Assembly: GCA_000949895.1 (NCBI GenBank) | Contig: JWIT01000001.1 | Location: forward strand, 310,001-374,000 | Reading direction: 5' to 3' | DNA: 64,000 nt | DNA from: Agrobacterium arsenijevicii | Lineage (GTDB): Bacteria > Pseudomonadota > Alphaproteobacteria > Rhizobiales > Rhizobiaceae | Shown: piece after piece, positions 44,116 through 52,811 of the stretch | How the letters are laid out: the number at the start of each line of letters is the position of its first letter | Numbering within the stretch: the stretch's first letter is position 1 | The notes under the pieces: generated by a model | Database searches by the model: none | What the model was told of the DNA's origin: nothing | What the model saw: only the letters and a program-made list of their open reading frames with translations | Made by a program: the position numbers and the translations under genes

Positions 44116-44129
44116 TTTGTCTAGACAAA
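44116..44129 (-). promoter_or_regulatory. Perfect 14-bp palindrome, likely operator of the ABC transporter unit
   Basis: TTTGTCTAGACAAA is its own reverse complement. It lies 79-92 bp upstream of the binding-protein start codon, beside a TATAAAAT sequence that could be the -10 element. GntR/HutC-family proteins bind GT-N-TA-N-AC sites, which this contains as GTCTAGAC. A partly related TTCTAGACATAGAA occurs about 50 bp further upstream. Confidence 0.65.
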
Positions 44130-44242
44130 ATAGAGGCGCTCAAACGCTTCCGGAAAGATTGCAAACGGGCCGCCCGGCATTCTAGACATAGAATAGCACG
44201 GCCCGGCGCATCAGCCCGCTGTTTTCCATATCGAGCTTTTCC

Positions 44243-44953
44243 ATGACCAGACAAAGACGTCGCAACATCATCAGGGCAAGGCGCACCGGCACCGGAATTG
44301 CGCTCGTCGCCGCCATTTCATTCATCGCCGGCATGACGGATGCGGTGGGTCTTTATGTTTCCGGAGATTTCGTCTCCTTCATGACCGGCAACACCACGCG
44401 CGCTGCCGTCTCGATGCAAGCGGGCATCTATTCCCATGCCGTAAAACTGCTTTTCGCAATCGTTGCCTTTGTGCTGGGTAATGCCGGGGGCATCGTGGTC
44501 GCACATAAATTCGACCGGAGCATCTTTGCCGTTCTTGTGGCCGTGGGATCGCTGGTGGTGATTGCCGCGGTGCTGCGCGACGGAGCCTTTACTCTTGCGC
44601 AGTTTTATCTCGTCGTTTTCGCCATGGGTATGGTCAACGCCGCGGTCGAGCATATTGAGGGCCTGCCGATCGGCCTCACCTATGTAACCGGCGCCCTCTC
44701 CCGTTTCGGCCGCGGCATCGGCCGTTTTCTTCTAGGAGACCGGAGCCTCGACTGGGGCATCCAAATCGTGCCCTGGCTCGGCATGATCTGCGGCGCAATC
44801 TGCGGTGCCGTGTTGGGCGCCACGCTGCAATCCGATGCCCTATGGGTGGTTGCGGCAACGGTTTTTGCCGTCGCCATCGCCACGCTCGTCATTCCGCGTT
44901 CGCTTCGCCACCGCTATAATCAAAGGGTCAGGATCAGGCGCATCGCGCCCTGA
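44243..44953 (+). CDS. DUF1275 (YoaK-like) membrane protein
   Basis: 236-residue integral membrane protein of the DUF1275 family. About six hydrophobic segments and the family's GLYVSGDFVSFMTGNTTR and TGALSRFGRGIGRFLLG sequences are visible. The molecular function of the family is unknown. The basic N-terminus (MTRQRRRNIIRARR) places the amino end in the cytoplasm. It is divergent from the ABC transporter unit and convergent with the small secreted-protein gene; nothing nearby explains its role. Confidence 0.82.
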   Translation: MTRQRRRNIIRARRTGTGIALVAAISFIAGMTDAVGLYVSGDFVSFMTGNTTRAAVSMQAGIYSHAVKLLFAIVAFVLGNAGGIVVAHKFDRSIFAVLVAVGSLVVIAAVLRDGAFTLAQFYLVVFAMGMVNAAVEHIEGLPIGLTYVTGALSRFGRGIGRFLLGDRSLDWGIQIVPWLGMICGAICGAVLGATLQSDALWVVAATVFAVAIATLVIPRSLRHRYNQRVRIRRIAP

Positions 44954-44980
44954 CGGAGTGTGCCGCCACAAGCACCGCCG

Positions 44981-45454
44981 TTACTTGCGCGATATGGTGA
45001 CGAATTTCGTGCCGCGAACCCGCACCGTCATCAGGCAGGTTTCCTTATCGGTGCGTTCGCAATAACGCGGGTGCATCTTCAACACGAAGACCATATTGCC
45101 GAAACGCTTGATGAAATCGTAGCCGTAAATCCGGGCCGTCGCGATCATCAGATATCCGCCCTCTTTTACCTGGACGTAAAAATTGTAAGGGCAGCCTTCC
45201 TCATCGCAGCTGCGACCTTTTTCGCCATCGCAGTCCAGAACGCCGTGATTGACGACGGCATCCATCAGGCCATCATTATTGATATCCAGCCTGGTAATAA
45301 AATCGTCGCCGAAGGCAGCCGTTTTGCACTCCTTGCGGAAATGGTCCTTTTCATAGATCTCGGGATCGCTCACCAGTTGCTGCTGCGCCGCCAGAGCGAC
45401 CGGAAACATCAAGAGGACCAGCGCCTGAAGAGCGGCAACGATAGCGATTCGCAC
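44981..45454 (-). CDS. Small secreted protein with an EF-hand-like loop, function unknown
   Basis: The GTG start at 45454, 8 nt after an AAAGGA site, gives 157 residues with a signal peptide at about 1-24 (ending ALA); an upstream ATG reading to 45499 lacks a ribosome-binding site and delays the signal. The mature protein contains DINNDGLMDAVVNHG, which resembles a calcium-binding EF-hand or dockerin loop, and six cysteines in pairs suited to disulphides (C..C in GRSCDEEGCPYNF, RYCERTDKETC). I do not recognise the family. It opposes the DUF1275 and TRIC genes. Confidence 0.7.
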   Translation of the reverse strand: MRIAIVAALQALVLLMFPVALAAQQQLVSDPEIYEKDHFRKECKTAAFGDDFITRLDINNDGLMDAVVNHGVLDCDGEKGRSCDEEGCPYNFYVQVKEGGYLMIATARIYGYDFIKRFGNMVFVLKMHPRYCERTDKETCLMTVRVRGTKFVTISRK

Positions 45455-45576
45455 GGCATTTTCCTTTGCATCCGTTTCGTTTATGGATGTTGCGATCATC
45501 CGGGCGGCCAGCCTAGAGTTCCGCGCTTGCGCGACACTGACGCGCGCTCATCCAAATTTCCGGGGGGACCTTTTTC

Positions 45577-46215
45577 ATGACACTTCTGGGTTTTCTCGAT
45601 TATGCCGGCGTTGCCGTGTTTGCCGCAACCGGTGCATTGGCCGCCTCGCGCAAGCAGCTCGACCTGATCGGCTTCCTGTTTTTTGCAGCCGCGACCGGGA
45701 TCGGCGGCGGCACGGTGCGCGATCTCGTGCTGGGCAGGGCGCCGGTATTCTGGGTGGTGAACCCGACCTATATTCTTGTCTGCGTATCGGTTGCAGTTCT
45801 GCTCTTCTTCACCGCGCATCTTTTCGAATCCCGTTACAGGGTGCTGATCTGGCTCGATGCCGTCGGCCTCTCCGCCTATTGCGTCATGGGCGCGGCCAAG
45901 GGCTTGGCCGCCAGCGGCTCCGCAACCGTAGCGATCGTCACCGGCGTTCTGACGGCGACGTTTGGCGGTGTGCTGCGCGATGTTCTCGCCGGGGAACCCT
46001 CCGTGCTGCTGCGCCCGGAAATCTACATCACCTGCGCGCTTCTGGGCTCATCCATCTTTGTTAGCGCCTATTTCCTCGGTGCGCCGCTTTATGTCGCGTC
46101 GGGCGTCGGTGCCCTGACGGCTTTCGGCGTCCGGTCCGGAGCGCTGATCTTCGGATGGACTTTCCCGCCCTACAAGGCCAAGCCCGGCAGACGGCCGGAA
46201 GATATATTGAAGTAA
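45577..46215 (+). CDS. TRIC/UPF0126-family cation channel-like membrane protein
   Basis: 212 residues with seven likely membrane helices made of two similar halves, each containing a glycine-rich GGGxxRD signature: ATGIGGGTVRDLVLGRAP and LTATFGGVLRDVLAGEPSVL. Prokaryotic TRIC channels of this UPF0126 family are small trimeric cation channels. The ATG at 45577 follows a GGGGGGACC site. A strong bidirectional terminator separates it from irr. Confidence 0.85.
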   Translation: MTLLGFLDYAGVAVFAATGALAASRKQLDLIGFLFFAAATGIGGGTVRDLVLGRAPVFWVVNPTYILVCVSVAVLLFFTAHLFESRYRVLIWLDAVGLSAYCVMGAAKGLAASGSATVAIVTGVLTATFGGVLRDVLAGEPSVLLRPEIYITCALLGSSIFVSAYFLGAPLYVASGVGALTAFGVRSGALIFGWTFPPYKAKPGRRPEDILK

Positions 46216-46234
46216 GGCAGCAAAGGCGGCCCGA

Positions 46235-46268
46235 AACAGAAATGGCGCCCGCAGGCGCCATTTCTGTT
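46235..46268. terminator. Bidirectional hairpin terminator between TRIC gene and irr
   Basis: AACAGAAATGGCGCC (46235-46249) pairs perfectly with GGCGCCATTTCTGTT (46254-46268) around a 4-nt loop. T- and A-rich flanks allow termination on both strands. Confidence 0.85.
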
Positions 46269-46288
46269 TACGTTACCCGGCCAGAGCT

Positions 46289-46708
46289 TCAGCTACGCTT
46301 GCGGCGCAGGCGGATGACCACGTCCACATGGGCGATTTCCATGCCTTCGGGCGCTTCTGGCAAATTGTCGATCTGGAGATTGTTGATGGGAATGTCGAGA
46401 ACCTCGTTCTCTCCCTCCACGAAGAAGTGATGATGATCGGACACGTTGGTGTCGAAATAGGTGCGGGCACCCTCGACAGCCAGAACGCGGATCAGACCGG
46501 CTTCGGTAAACTGATGCAGAGTATTGTAGACCGTGGCGAGAGAAACGGGCACGCCGGCGGTAACCGCCTCATCGTGCAGTTCCTCCACCGTCAGGTGACG
46601 GTCGCCCTTTGCGAAGAGAAGATCGCCCAAAGCCACACGCTGGCGCGTGGGGCGCAGCCCCGAGCGCCGCAGCCTCGTTCCAATATCCAATGTGGCGTCA
46701 AATGCCAT
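46289..46708 (-). CDS. irr: Iron response regulator Irr (Fur family)
   Basis: Haem-responsive Fur-family regulator that acts under low iron in Rhizobiales. The ATG at 46708 (MAFDATLDIGTRLRRSGLRPT) gives 139 residues. The Fur-type winged helix spans about 15-80 (LRPTRQRVALGDLLFAKGDRHLTVEELH) and the HHH haem-binding cluster is at H92-H94. An N-terminal GCPWH-type haem motif, as in Bradyrhizobium, is absent, as expected for Rhizobiaceae. It is divergent from fabA. Its target motif is present in front of rirA in this window. Confidence 0.93.
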   Translation of the reverse strand: MAFDATLDIGTRLRRSGLRPTRQRVALGDLLFAKGDRHLTVEELHDEAVTAGVPVSLATVYNTLHQFTEAGLIRVLAVEGARTYFDTNVSDHHHFFVEGENEVLDIPINNLQIDNLPEAPEGMEIAHVDVVIRLRRKRS

Positions 46709-47024
46709 GCAATCCCATTCCAAGCACAGGGGAAAAACCCATCAATTGCACTAGCATATATCTTTTGCCGCGAATGCTTTCAATAGTTTCAGCGCCGCCG
46801 AGTGTCGCAAATGGCTGCAAACCGGCCATTCTTGCAAATTTCCTCTGGTTCCTGCCGGATGGTTCCTGTATGCGGACGGCATATTGAGGTAATGACTTCT
46901 GTAAAGAAGGTTCGAAGACAAAGAATGGGGGCAGAGCGGCCTCTGCCCTTGCAGCGCTTCATTTTGAACCTAACTTGCTCTAGTGAAGTCGATCAACACC
47001 AGTGACTGGGGAAGTGAAAGCGGT
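46709..47024. other. Irr-fabA divergent intergenic region
   Basis: The 316-bp gap holds the irr promoter (46755-46783, minus strand) and, on the plus strand, presumably the fabA promoter near 46950-46990, for which I see no convincing -35/-10 pair. No TGA-N9-TCA match occurs in the irr-proximal 150 bp. No gene is evident. Confidence 0.6.
46755..46783 (-). promoter_or_regulatory. Predicted sigma70 promoter of irr
   Basis: On the minus strand a TTGAAA -35 element (complement of 46778-46783) and a TATATG -10 element (complement of 46755-46760) are separated by 17 bp. The -10 lies 47 bp upstream of the irr start codon. Confidence 0.65.
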
Positions 47025-47540
47025 ATGGCAACGAGGCAATCAAGTTACAATTACGAGGAGATCCTTTCCTGCGGTCGCGGCGAATTGTTCGGCCCGGGAA
47101 ATGCGCAGCTCCCATTGCCCCCCATGCTCATGGTTCACCGCATCACCGAAATTTCCGAAACCGGCGGCGCGTTCGACAAGGGTTTCATCCGCGCTGAATA
47201 CGATGTCAGCCCCGACGACTGGTATTTCCCCTGCCATTTCCAGGGCAACCCGATCATGCCGGGCTGCCTCGGCCTTGACGGCATGTGGCAGCTGACCGGC
47301 TTCTTCCTTGGCTGGCTGGGCGAAGAGGGCCGCGGCATGGCGCTCTCCACCGGCGAAGTCAAATTCAAGGGCATGGTTCGCCCGAATACGAAGCTCCTCC
47401 AGTACGGCATAGACTTCAAGCGCGTGATGCGCGGACGTCTCGTTCTGGGAACCGCCGACGGATGGCTGAAGGCGGACGGAGAAACCATTTATCAAGCGAC
47501 GGACCTTCGTGTAGGGCTGTCGAAGGAAAAGACCGCCTGA
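47025..47540 (+). CDS. fabA: 3-hydroxydecanoyl-ACP dehydratase/isomerase FabA
   Basis: Dehydrates 3-hydroxydecanoyl-ACP and isomerises trans-2 to cis-3-decenoyl-ACP, the branch point to unsaturated fatty acids. The ATG at 47025 ([13 protein letters not shown]) gives 171 residues, the standard size; the catalytic histidine and aspartate are H71 and D85 in [20 protein letters not shown]. First gene of fabA-fabB-fabI, divergent from irr. Confidence 0.96.
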   Translation: MATRQSSYNYEEILSCGRGELFGPGNAQLPLPPMLMVHRITEISETGGAFDKGFIRAEYDVSPDDWYFPCHFQGNPIMPGCLGLDGMWQLTGFFLGWLGEEGRGMALSTGEVKFKGMVRPNTKLLQYGIDFKRVMRGRLVLGTADGWLKADGETIYQATDLRVGLSKEKTA

Positions 47541-47615
47541 AGCAGACGGAATAGTCCTGGCAAACGCCGGGCGGCTTCGGTCGTCCAGCCGAAATCTTAA
47601 GAAAAGGTCCATTTC

Positions 47616-48839
47616 ATGAGACGAGTTGTTGTCACCGGCCTCGGCATTGTTTCTTCCATCGGTGGCGATGCCGCCGAAGTCACCGCATCCCTGCGCGACG
47701 CCAAATCCGGCATTTCATTTTCGCCGGATTTTGCCGAACATGGTTTCAAATGCCAGGTCTGGGGCAAGCCGTCTCTCGACCCGACCGAGCTGGTCGACCG
47801 CCGTGCCATGCGCTTCCTGTCGCAGGGCGGCGCATGGAACCACGTTGCGATGAAGCAGGCGATCGCCGATTCCGGCCTCGAGGAAAGCGACATCAGCGGC
47901 AACGAGCGCACCGGCATCATCATGGGTTCGGGCGGCCCTTCCACCCGCACGATCGTTGAAGCCGCCGACATCACGCTGAAGAACAACAGCCCGAAGCGCA
48001 TCGGCCCCTTTGCCGTGCCGAAGGCCATGTCCTCGACCGCTTCGGCCACGCTCGCGACCTGGTTCAAGATCCACGGCGTCAATTATTCGATCTCGTCGGC
48101 CTGCTCCACGTCGGCACATTGCATCGGCAACGCCGCCGAGATGATCCAGTGGGGCAAGCAGGACGTGATGTTCGCAGGCGGCCATGAAGACCTCGACTGG
48201 TCCATGTCCAACCTCTTCGACGCCATGGGCGCCATGTCGTCCAAATATAACGACACGCCAAACCTCGCCTCCCGCGCCTATGACGTCAACCGCGATGGTT
48301 TCGTGATCGCCGGCGGTGCGGGCGTGCTGGTTCTCGAAGAGCTGGAACACGCAAAGGCGCGCGGCGCCAAGATCTACGCCGAGATCGTCGGTTATGGCGC
48401 GACCTCAGACGGTTACGACATGGTGGCTCCCTCCGGCGAAGGCGCGATCCGCTGCATGCGTCAGGCCCTTTCCACCGTGAAGGGCGATATCGACTACATC
48501 AACACCCACGGCACCTCGACGCCAGTTGGCGACAGCAAGGAAATTGGCGCGATCCGCGAAGTCTTCGGCGACAGGATCCCGCATATCCAGTCGACCAAGT
48601 CCCTCACCGGCCACTCGCTGGGCGCTGCGGGCGTTCAGGAATCGATCTACGGCCTGTTGATGATGCAGGAACGCTTCATCGGCGAAAGCGCGCATATTTC
48701 CGAACTCGATCCGGAATTTGCGGGCGTCCCGATCGTTCGCAGCCGCATCGACAATGCCAGGATCGACACCATCCTTTCCAATTCCTTCGGCTTCGGCGGC
48801 ACCAACGCCACGCTGGTCTTCCAGCGTCATAACGGATAA
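47616..48839 (+). CDS. fabB: 3-oxoacyl-ACP synthase I FabB
   Basis: Elongating beta-ketoacyl-ACP synthase needed for unsaturated fatty acids. 407 residues. The Cys-His-His triad is visible: C163 (SACSTSAHC), H297 ([11 protein letters not shown]) and H332 (TGHSLGAAG), nearly identical positions to E. coli FabB. The thiolase fold opens with [16 protein letters not shown]. It starts 75 bp after fabA. The stop overlaps the leader of fabI, whose ATG is 6 bp after the fabB end. Confidence 0.96.
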   Translation: MRRVVVTGLGIVSSIGGDAAEVTASLRDAKSGISFSPDFAEHGFKCQVWGKPSLDPTELVDRRAMRFLSQGGAWNHVAMKQAIADSGLEESDISGNERTGIIMGSGGPSTRTIVEAADITLKNNSPKRIGPFAVPKAMSSTASATLATWFKIHGVNYSISSACSTSAHCIGNAAEMIQWGKQDVMFAGGHEDLDWSMSNLFDAMGAMSSKYNDTPNLASRAYDVNRDGFVIAGGAGVLVLEELEHAKARGAKIYAEIVGYGATSDGYDMVAPSGEGAIRCMRQALSTVKGDIDYINTHGTSTPVGDSKEIGAIREVFGDRIPHIQSTKSLTGHSLGAAGVQESIYGLLMMQERFIGESAHISELDPEFAGVPIVRSRIDNARIDTILSNSFGFGGTNATLVFQRHNG

Positions 48840-48845
48840 TTGCCC

Positions 48846-49652
48846 ATGAACGGCATCATGCAGGGTAAACGCGGCCTCATCATGGGCGTCGCAAACAATC
48901 ACTCCATCGCCTGGGGTATCTCCAAGGCGCTTGCAGCTCAGGGCGCGGAACTCGCCTTCACCTATCAGGGTGATGCGCTCGGCAAGCGTGTGAAACCGCT
49001 CGCCGCCGAACTCGGATCCGACTTCATCGTGCCTTGCGATGTCGAGGATATCGCTTCGGTCGATGCGCTTTTTGCAGCGATCCGCGAAAAATGGGGCTCG
49101 CTGGATTTCGTCGTGCACGCCATCGGCTTTTCCGACAAAAACGAGCTGAAGGGTTTTTACGCGGATACGACCCGTGAGAATTTCAGCCGCACCATGGTCA
49201 TTTCCTGTTTCTCGTTTACGGAAATTGCCAAGCGCGCCGCTGAACTGATGACGAATGGCGGCTCCATGCTGACGCTGACCTATAACGGTTCGCAGCGGGT
49301 CATCCCGAACTACAACGTCATGGGCGTCGCCAAGGCCGCTCTCGAAGCGTCGGTGCGTTATCTCGCTGCCGATTACGGCCCGCGGGATATTCGCGTCAAC
49401 GCCATCTCGGCCGGTCCGGTCCGCACCCTGGCGGGCGCCGGAATTTCCGATGCGCGTGCGATTTATGCGTGGAACCAGAAAAACGCACCGCTGCGGCGGA
49501 CGGCGGATATCGACGATATCGGCGGATCAGCGCTTTACCTGCTGTCCAACATGTCGCGCGGCGTCACCGGCGAATGCCACTATGTGGATTGCGGCTTCAA
49601 CATCACCTCCACGCCCACCCTTGAGGTTCTCTCAAAGGCGGATGCGGAATAA
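48846..49652 (+). CDS. fabI: Enoyl-ACP reductase (NADH) FabI
   Basis: Last step of each fatty-acid elongation cycle and the triclosan target. The ATG at 48846 (MNGIMQGKRGLIMG) puts Y146, Y156 and K163 at the same numbers as E. coli FabI, which supports this start over the TTG at 48840; 268 residues. The nucleotide fold GLIMGVANNHSIAWGI and NAISAGPVRTLA are present. A terminator follows. Rhizobiaceae often carry a second fabI elsewhere. Confidence 0.95.
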   Translation: MNGIMQGKRGLIMGVANNHSIAWGISKALAAQGAELAFTYQGDALGKRVKPLAAELGSDFIVPCDVEDIASVDALFAAIREKWGSLDFVVHAIGFSDKNELKGFYADTTRENFSRTMVISCFSFTEIAKRAAELMTNGGSMLTLTYNGSQRVIPNYNVMGVAKAALEASVRYLAADYGPRDIRVNAISAGPVRTLAGAGISDARAIYAWNQKNAPLRRTADIDDIGGSALYLLSNMSRGVTGECHYVDCGFNITSTPTLEVLSKADAE

Positions 49653-49673
49653 GCTACTGTTTTCCGTAGAATA

Positions 49674-49702
49674 AAAAAGCCCGGCAATATGCCGGGCTTT
49701 TT
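49674..49702 (+). terminator. Rho-independent terminator after fabI
   Basis: AAAAAGCCCGGC (49674-49685) pairs with GCCGGGCTTTTT (49691-49702) around a 5-nt loop, with a T-tract at the 3' end. It lies 21 bp after the fabI stop codon and closes the fabA-fabB-fabI unit. Confidence 0.9.
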
Positions 49703-49842
49703 GCATTTATAGCCTGTGCCATTCTTGAGAACTGCTAAAGTACAAGCCGTCGGAGTAACTGAATTTAAACACCGGCTGGTTATGGTCCGCAACAAATTCA
49801 CCGGTTGCGCTTGCCGCATATTCTAAAGATCGACACCGCCAT

Positions 49843-50436
49843 ATGCGTCTGGCCAAACTGAAGCCATTGCTGGAAAAATTCGGGCTCTCGCGCGACGGGA
49901 CAGCGGCGATCGAATTCGCGATCCTCGCGCTTCCCTATTTCCTCGTCGTCTTTGCGATTATCGAAACCTTCATCGCCTTGATGGCGGAACAGGTGGTCGT
50001 TAATGCCACCGACACCATGGCGCGGCGTCTGCGCACCGGACAGATCAGCAGCTCGATTTCGAAAGAGGATTTTCGCAAGAGTTTCTGCAACGAAGTCTCG
50101 GTGATGATCACTTGCTCTGACGAGATCAAAACCGCACAAAAGCTTTATATCGACCTTCGCTCCTTCTCCGCCTTCAAGGATATTCCAACCACGATACCCC
50201 TGAAGGCTTACGGCGAATATTACGATCTCGACACGGCGCAATTCGGCTTCAAGCCGGGCGGGCCGGACACGATCAACATGCTGCGCGTCTATTATCGCTG
50301 GCGCGTGGTCGCCGATATCATCCGGCCGTATCTCACAAAAATACGTCCGGCCGACGGGTCGATGCCCTCGCATTTCCTCATCGTCGCGACTGATGCCTAC
50401 ATGACCGAGAAATACACCACAAGCGGGGGCTCATGA
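49843..50436 (+). CDS. TadE-like pilus assembly protein (first of two)
   Basis: 197 residues with the pseudopilin signature: a short basic N-terminus, then RDGTAAIEFAILALPYFLVVFAIIETFIAL at about 17-46, containing the prepilin-like cleavage region and glutamate of TadE-family proteins, followed by a periplasmic domain with two cysteines (SFCNEVSVMITCSDE). Its stop overlaps the next gene. The rest of a Tad pilus system is not nearby, so it may serve a distant tad/cpa cluster. Confidence 0.8.
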   Translation: MRLAKLKPLLEKFGLSRDGTAAIEFAILALPYFLVVFAIIETFIALMAEQVVVNATDTMARRLRTGQISSSISKEDFRKSFCNEVSVMITCSDEIKTAQKLYIDLRSFSAFKDIPTTIPLKAYGEYYDLDTAQFGFKPGGPDTINMLRVYYRWRVVADIIRPYLTKIRPADGSMPSHFLIVATDAYMTEKYTTSGGS

Positions 50437-51026
50437 TGGCAGGGCTGGTGTCCGCCGTCACGAACGGCCGACTTCGTTTCATCGCGCTCGTTGCACGCTT
50501 CGCGAAGGATCGCCAAGGCGTGGGCGCAGTGGAATTCGCAATCGTCTTCCCGATACTGCTTGCGCTTTATCTGACGTCCTTCGAACTCACCATCGGCTAC
50601 AATACCTACAAGCGGGCAAGCAGCGCCTCTGCAACGATCAACGACCTGATCTCCAAAACAAATTCCATCGACAAGGCTTATCTGGCAAGCATGCAGGACG
50701 TAACGGCTGCCGTCTTTGCGCCTTACAGCACCAAGGGTCTGAAGCTGAAGGTCAGCGGCATAAAGATCGACAAGCAGAAACAGGCGACTATCGCCTGGTC
50801 CTGGGACGAGAAAAACGCGAGGCCCTATGCGGTGGGATCGACGGTTACGGTTCCAAGCCGTTTGCTTGTAGCGGACACCTTCCTTATCCATGTCGAGCTT
50901 TCCGTCCCGCATGAATTGCTGATGTTCATGCCCGATATCGCCTCGTCGGGCGCAAAGTCGATCACGATCGGGCGCGATTATTTCTTCAAGCAGCGCGACG
51001 CGGAGATCACCTGCTCCAATTGCTGA
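50433..51026 (+). CDS. TadE/TadG-like pilus assembly protein (second of two)
   Basis: 197-residue protein with the same plan: a basic N-terminus to about residue 27, then KDRQGVGAVEFAIVFPILLALYLTSFELTIGYNTYKRAS as the TadE-type helix, and a periplasmic domain ending in a CSNC motif. It overlaps its neighbour by 4 bp; the ATG at 50436 is an equally likely start. The pair lies between the fab unit and cysJ on its own transcript. Function inferred from the TadE-type helix only. Confidence 0.78.
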   Translation: MMAGLVSAVTNGRLRFIALVARFAKDRQGVGAVEFAIVFPILLALYLTSFELTIGYNTYKRASSASATINDLISKTNSIDKAYLASMQDVTAAVFAPYSTKGLKLKVSGIKIDKQKQATIAWSWDEKNARPYAVGSTVTVPSRLLVADTFLIHVELSVPHELLMFMPDIASSGAKSITIGRDYFFKQRDAEITCSNC

Positions 51027-51044
51027 TCCGCCTCAGACGTTGCT

Positions 51045-52811
51045 CTAATAAACGTCGCGCAGATAACGCTTTTCGCGCTTCAGCCGGTTCACATAGTCGC
51101 TTGCCGCTTCTGCAGAGATGCCGGCCTCGTCGCTCACGATGCTATGCAGGACATCATCGACATCCTTCGCCATGCGGGTCGCATCACCGCAGACATAGAA
51201 ATAGCCACCCTCTTCAAGCCATTGATAGAGCGCCTTGCCGTTCTGTCGCATGCGGGTCTGGACATAGATCTTTTCCACCTGGTCCCGCGAAAAGGCGAGA
51301 TCGAGACGTGTCAGCACGCCATCGCGGCTCATCTCACCGAGCTCGTTTTCGTAGATGAAATCCGACTGCCGGTGCTGATCGCCGAAAAACAGCCAGTTCT
51401 TGCCCTTGGCGCCACGCGCCTGCCGTTCCTGCAAGAACGCCCGGAATGGCGCGATGCCCGTGCCCGGTCCCACCATGATCATTGGCACGTCATTGTCCTG
51501 CGGCACACGAAACGCCTTGTTCGGCGAGACGAAAATCCCGGCATTCTGCCCCGCCTTCACCCGGTCCGCGAGATAGGTGGAGCACACGCCACCACGCTCA
51601 CGGCCCTCGGCGCGATAGCGCACGCTGGCGATGGTCAGGTGCACGCTGTTTTTCGCAACCAGAGGGCTGGAGGAGATGGAGTAGGCGCGATGCTGCAATG
51701 GCTTCAGGAATGTCACGAATTCAGCAAGGTCGAATACGGGCTTTTCGCCAAGATTGAGCAGGTCGAGAATATCCTTGCTCCAGAGAAAGGCAGCCAGTTG
51801 TTCCCTGTCTCCATTCGCAAGGATGTGGCTGAGTTCATCATGTCCTGAGCGCTTGCCGATTTCGGCGACCAGCTCACGTGAGGGCGTCGATATCTCGAAC
51901 GTATTCAAAAGCGCATCGCCGATCGGCCGGTCGAGCCCAGCGACTTGGCCGTCCGCGCTTGTCCCGAAGCGTTCGAGCAGCGCGTCGACCAGTTTCGGAT
52001 CGTTGAGGGGAACGACGCCCAGAGCATCGCCCGCCTCGTAGTCGAGGCCACTTTCGCCGAGATCAAATTCGTAGTGGCGAATTTCCTTCGACGATGCAGG
52101 TCCGGAAAGAAGGCGATTGACGCTTACCTCAGCCGAATAGGGGTTCTTGCGGTTCCATCCCTGTTTTGCCCGCGCGGGCGGCTCGGCGACGACAGGCATG
52201 GCCACTGCCGCGCTGCCGCCATCGATGGCGAGTGCAAGCGGCAGGGTCTCACCGATCCATGCTGCGGCCGCATCCTCGAAGTCGATATCGCAATCGATAC
52301 GCGTCTTCATGCGTTTGCCGCCGAGTTGTTCAAACCGCGTATCGATGAGCTTGCCCGCCTGGCAGAAACCGTCATAGCCGGTATCGCCCAGCGCAAGCAC
52401 GGCGAAATTCATCTCGTCCAGACGCGGCGCGCTTTCAGCAGCGAGTGCTTCCCAGAAAAGCTGGGCATTGTCAGGCATTTCGCCTTCGCCATAGGTCGAG
52501 GTGACGACGATGACCCGCTTCATGGAACCGAGACTGTCCATTGAGACATCATCCAGCGCCGTCACCATGGGCTGCATGCCCTGTGCACGGGCGGCGTCGG
52601 CGATATCCATCGCCAACGCCTCGGCATTGCCGGTCTGGGTGCCGACGAGGATGTTCAGCACGCTGGTTGCCACCTTGGGCGAAGCCGCGGCAACCGATGT
52701 TTCCAAGCCGATGGCGGTGCGGGAGTGGAGACCGGCCAGAAAACCGGCAAGCCAGGCGCGCTGGTCGCCGTTGAAAGGGGCATCCTGCGGAATGTAAGGT
52801 ATCTTCATCAT
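51045..52811 (-). CDS. cysJ: CysJ-type diflavin reductase (NADPH:sulfite reductase flavoprotein family), translationally coupled to a GltB-like gene
   Basis: 588 residues in CysJ order: an N-terminal extension of about 50 residues, a flavodoxin FMN domain with TQTGNAE (58-64) and TSTYGEGEMPDNA, an FAD domain with AYSISSSPL and GGVCSTYLADRV, then NADPH binding with VGPGTGIAPFRAFLQER, FFGDQHRQSDFIYENEL and the terminal KRYLRDVY typical of CysJ. E. coli CysJ has 599 residues. Its start overlaps the stop of the GltB-like gene by 4 bp. No cysI haemoprotein gene is nearby. It may feed electrons to the GltB-like protein; this is inference. Confidence 0.88.
   Translation of the reverse strand: MMKIPYIPQDAPFNGDQRAWLAGFLAGLHSRTAIGLETSVAAASPKVATSVLNILVGTQTGNAEALAMDIADAARAQGMQPMVTALDDVSMDSLGSMKRVIVVTSTYGEGEMPDNAQLFWEALAAESAPRLDEMNFAVLALGDTGYDGFCQAGKLIDTRFEQLGGKRMKTRIDCDIDFEDAAAAWIGETLPLALAIDGGSAAVAMPVVAEPPARAKQGWNRKNPYSAEVSVNRLLSGPASSKEIRHYEFDLGESGLDYEAGDALGVVPLNDPKLVDALLERFGTSADGQVAGLDRPIGDALLNTFEISTPSRELVAEIGKRSGHDELSHILANGDREQLAAFLWSKDILDLLNLGEKPVFDLAEFVTFLKPLQHRAYSISSSPLVAKNSVHLTIASVRYRAEGRERGGVCSTYLADRVKAGQNAGIFVSPNKAFRVPQDNDVPMIMVGPGTGIAPFRAFLQERQARGAKGKNWLFFGDQHRQSDFIYENELGEMSRDGVLTRLDLAFSRDQVEKIYVQTRMRQNGKALYQWLEEGGYFYVCGDATRMAKDVDDVLHSIVSDEAGISAEAASDYVNRLKREKRYLRDVY

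Noticed and set aside
46709-46860. RirA operator on the irr promoter
   Set aside because: I searched the irr-proximal gap for TGA-N9-TCA and found no match, although cross-control by RirA would be plausible.
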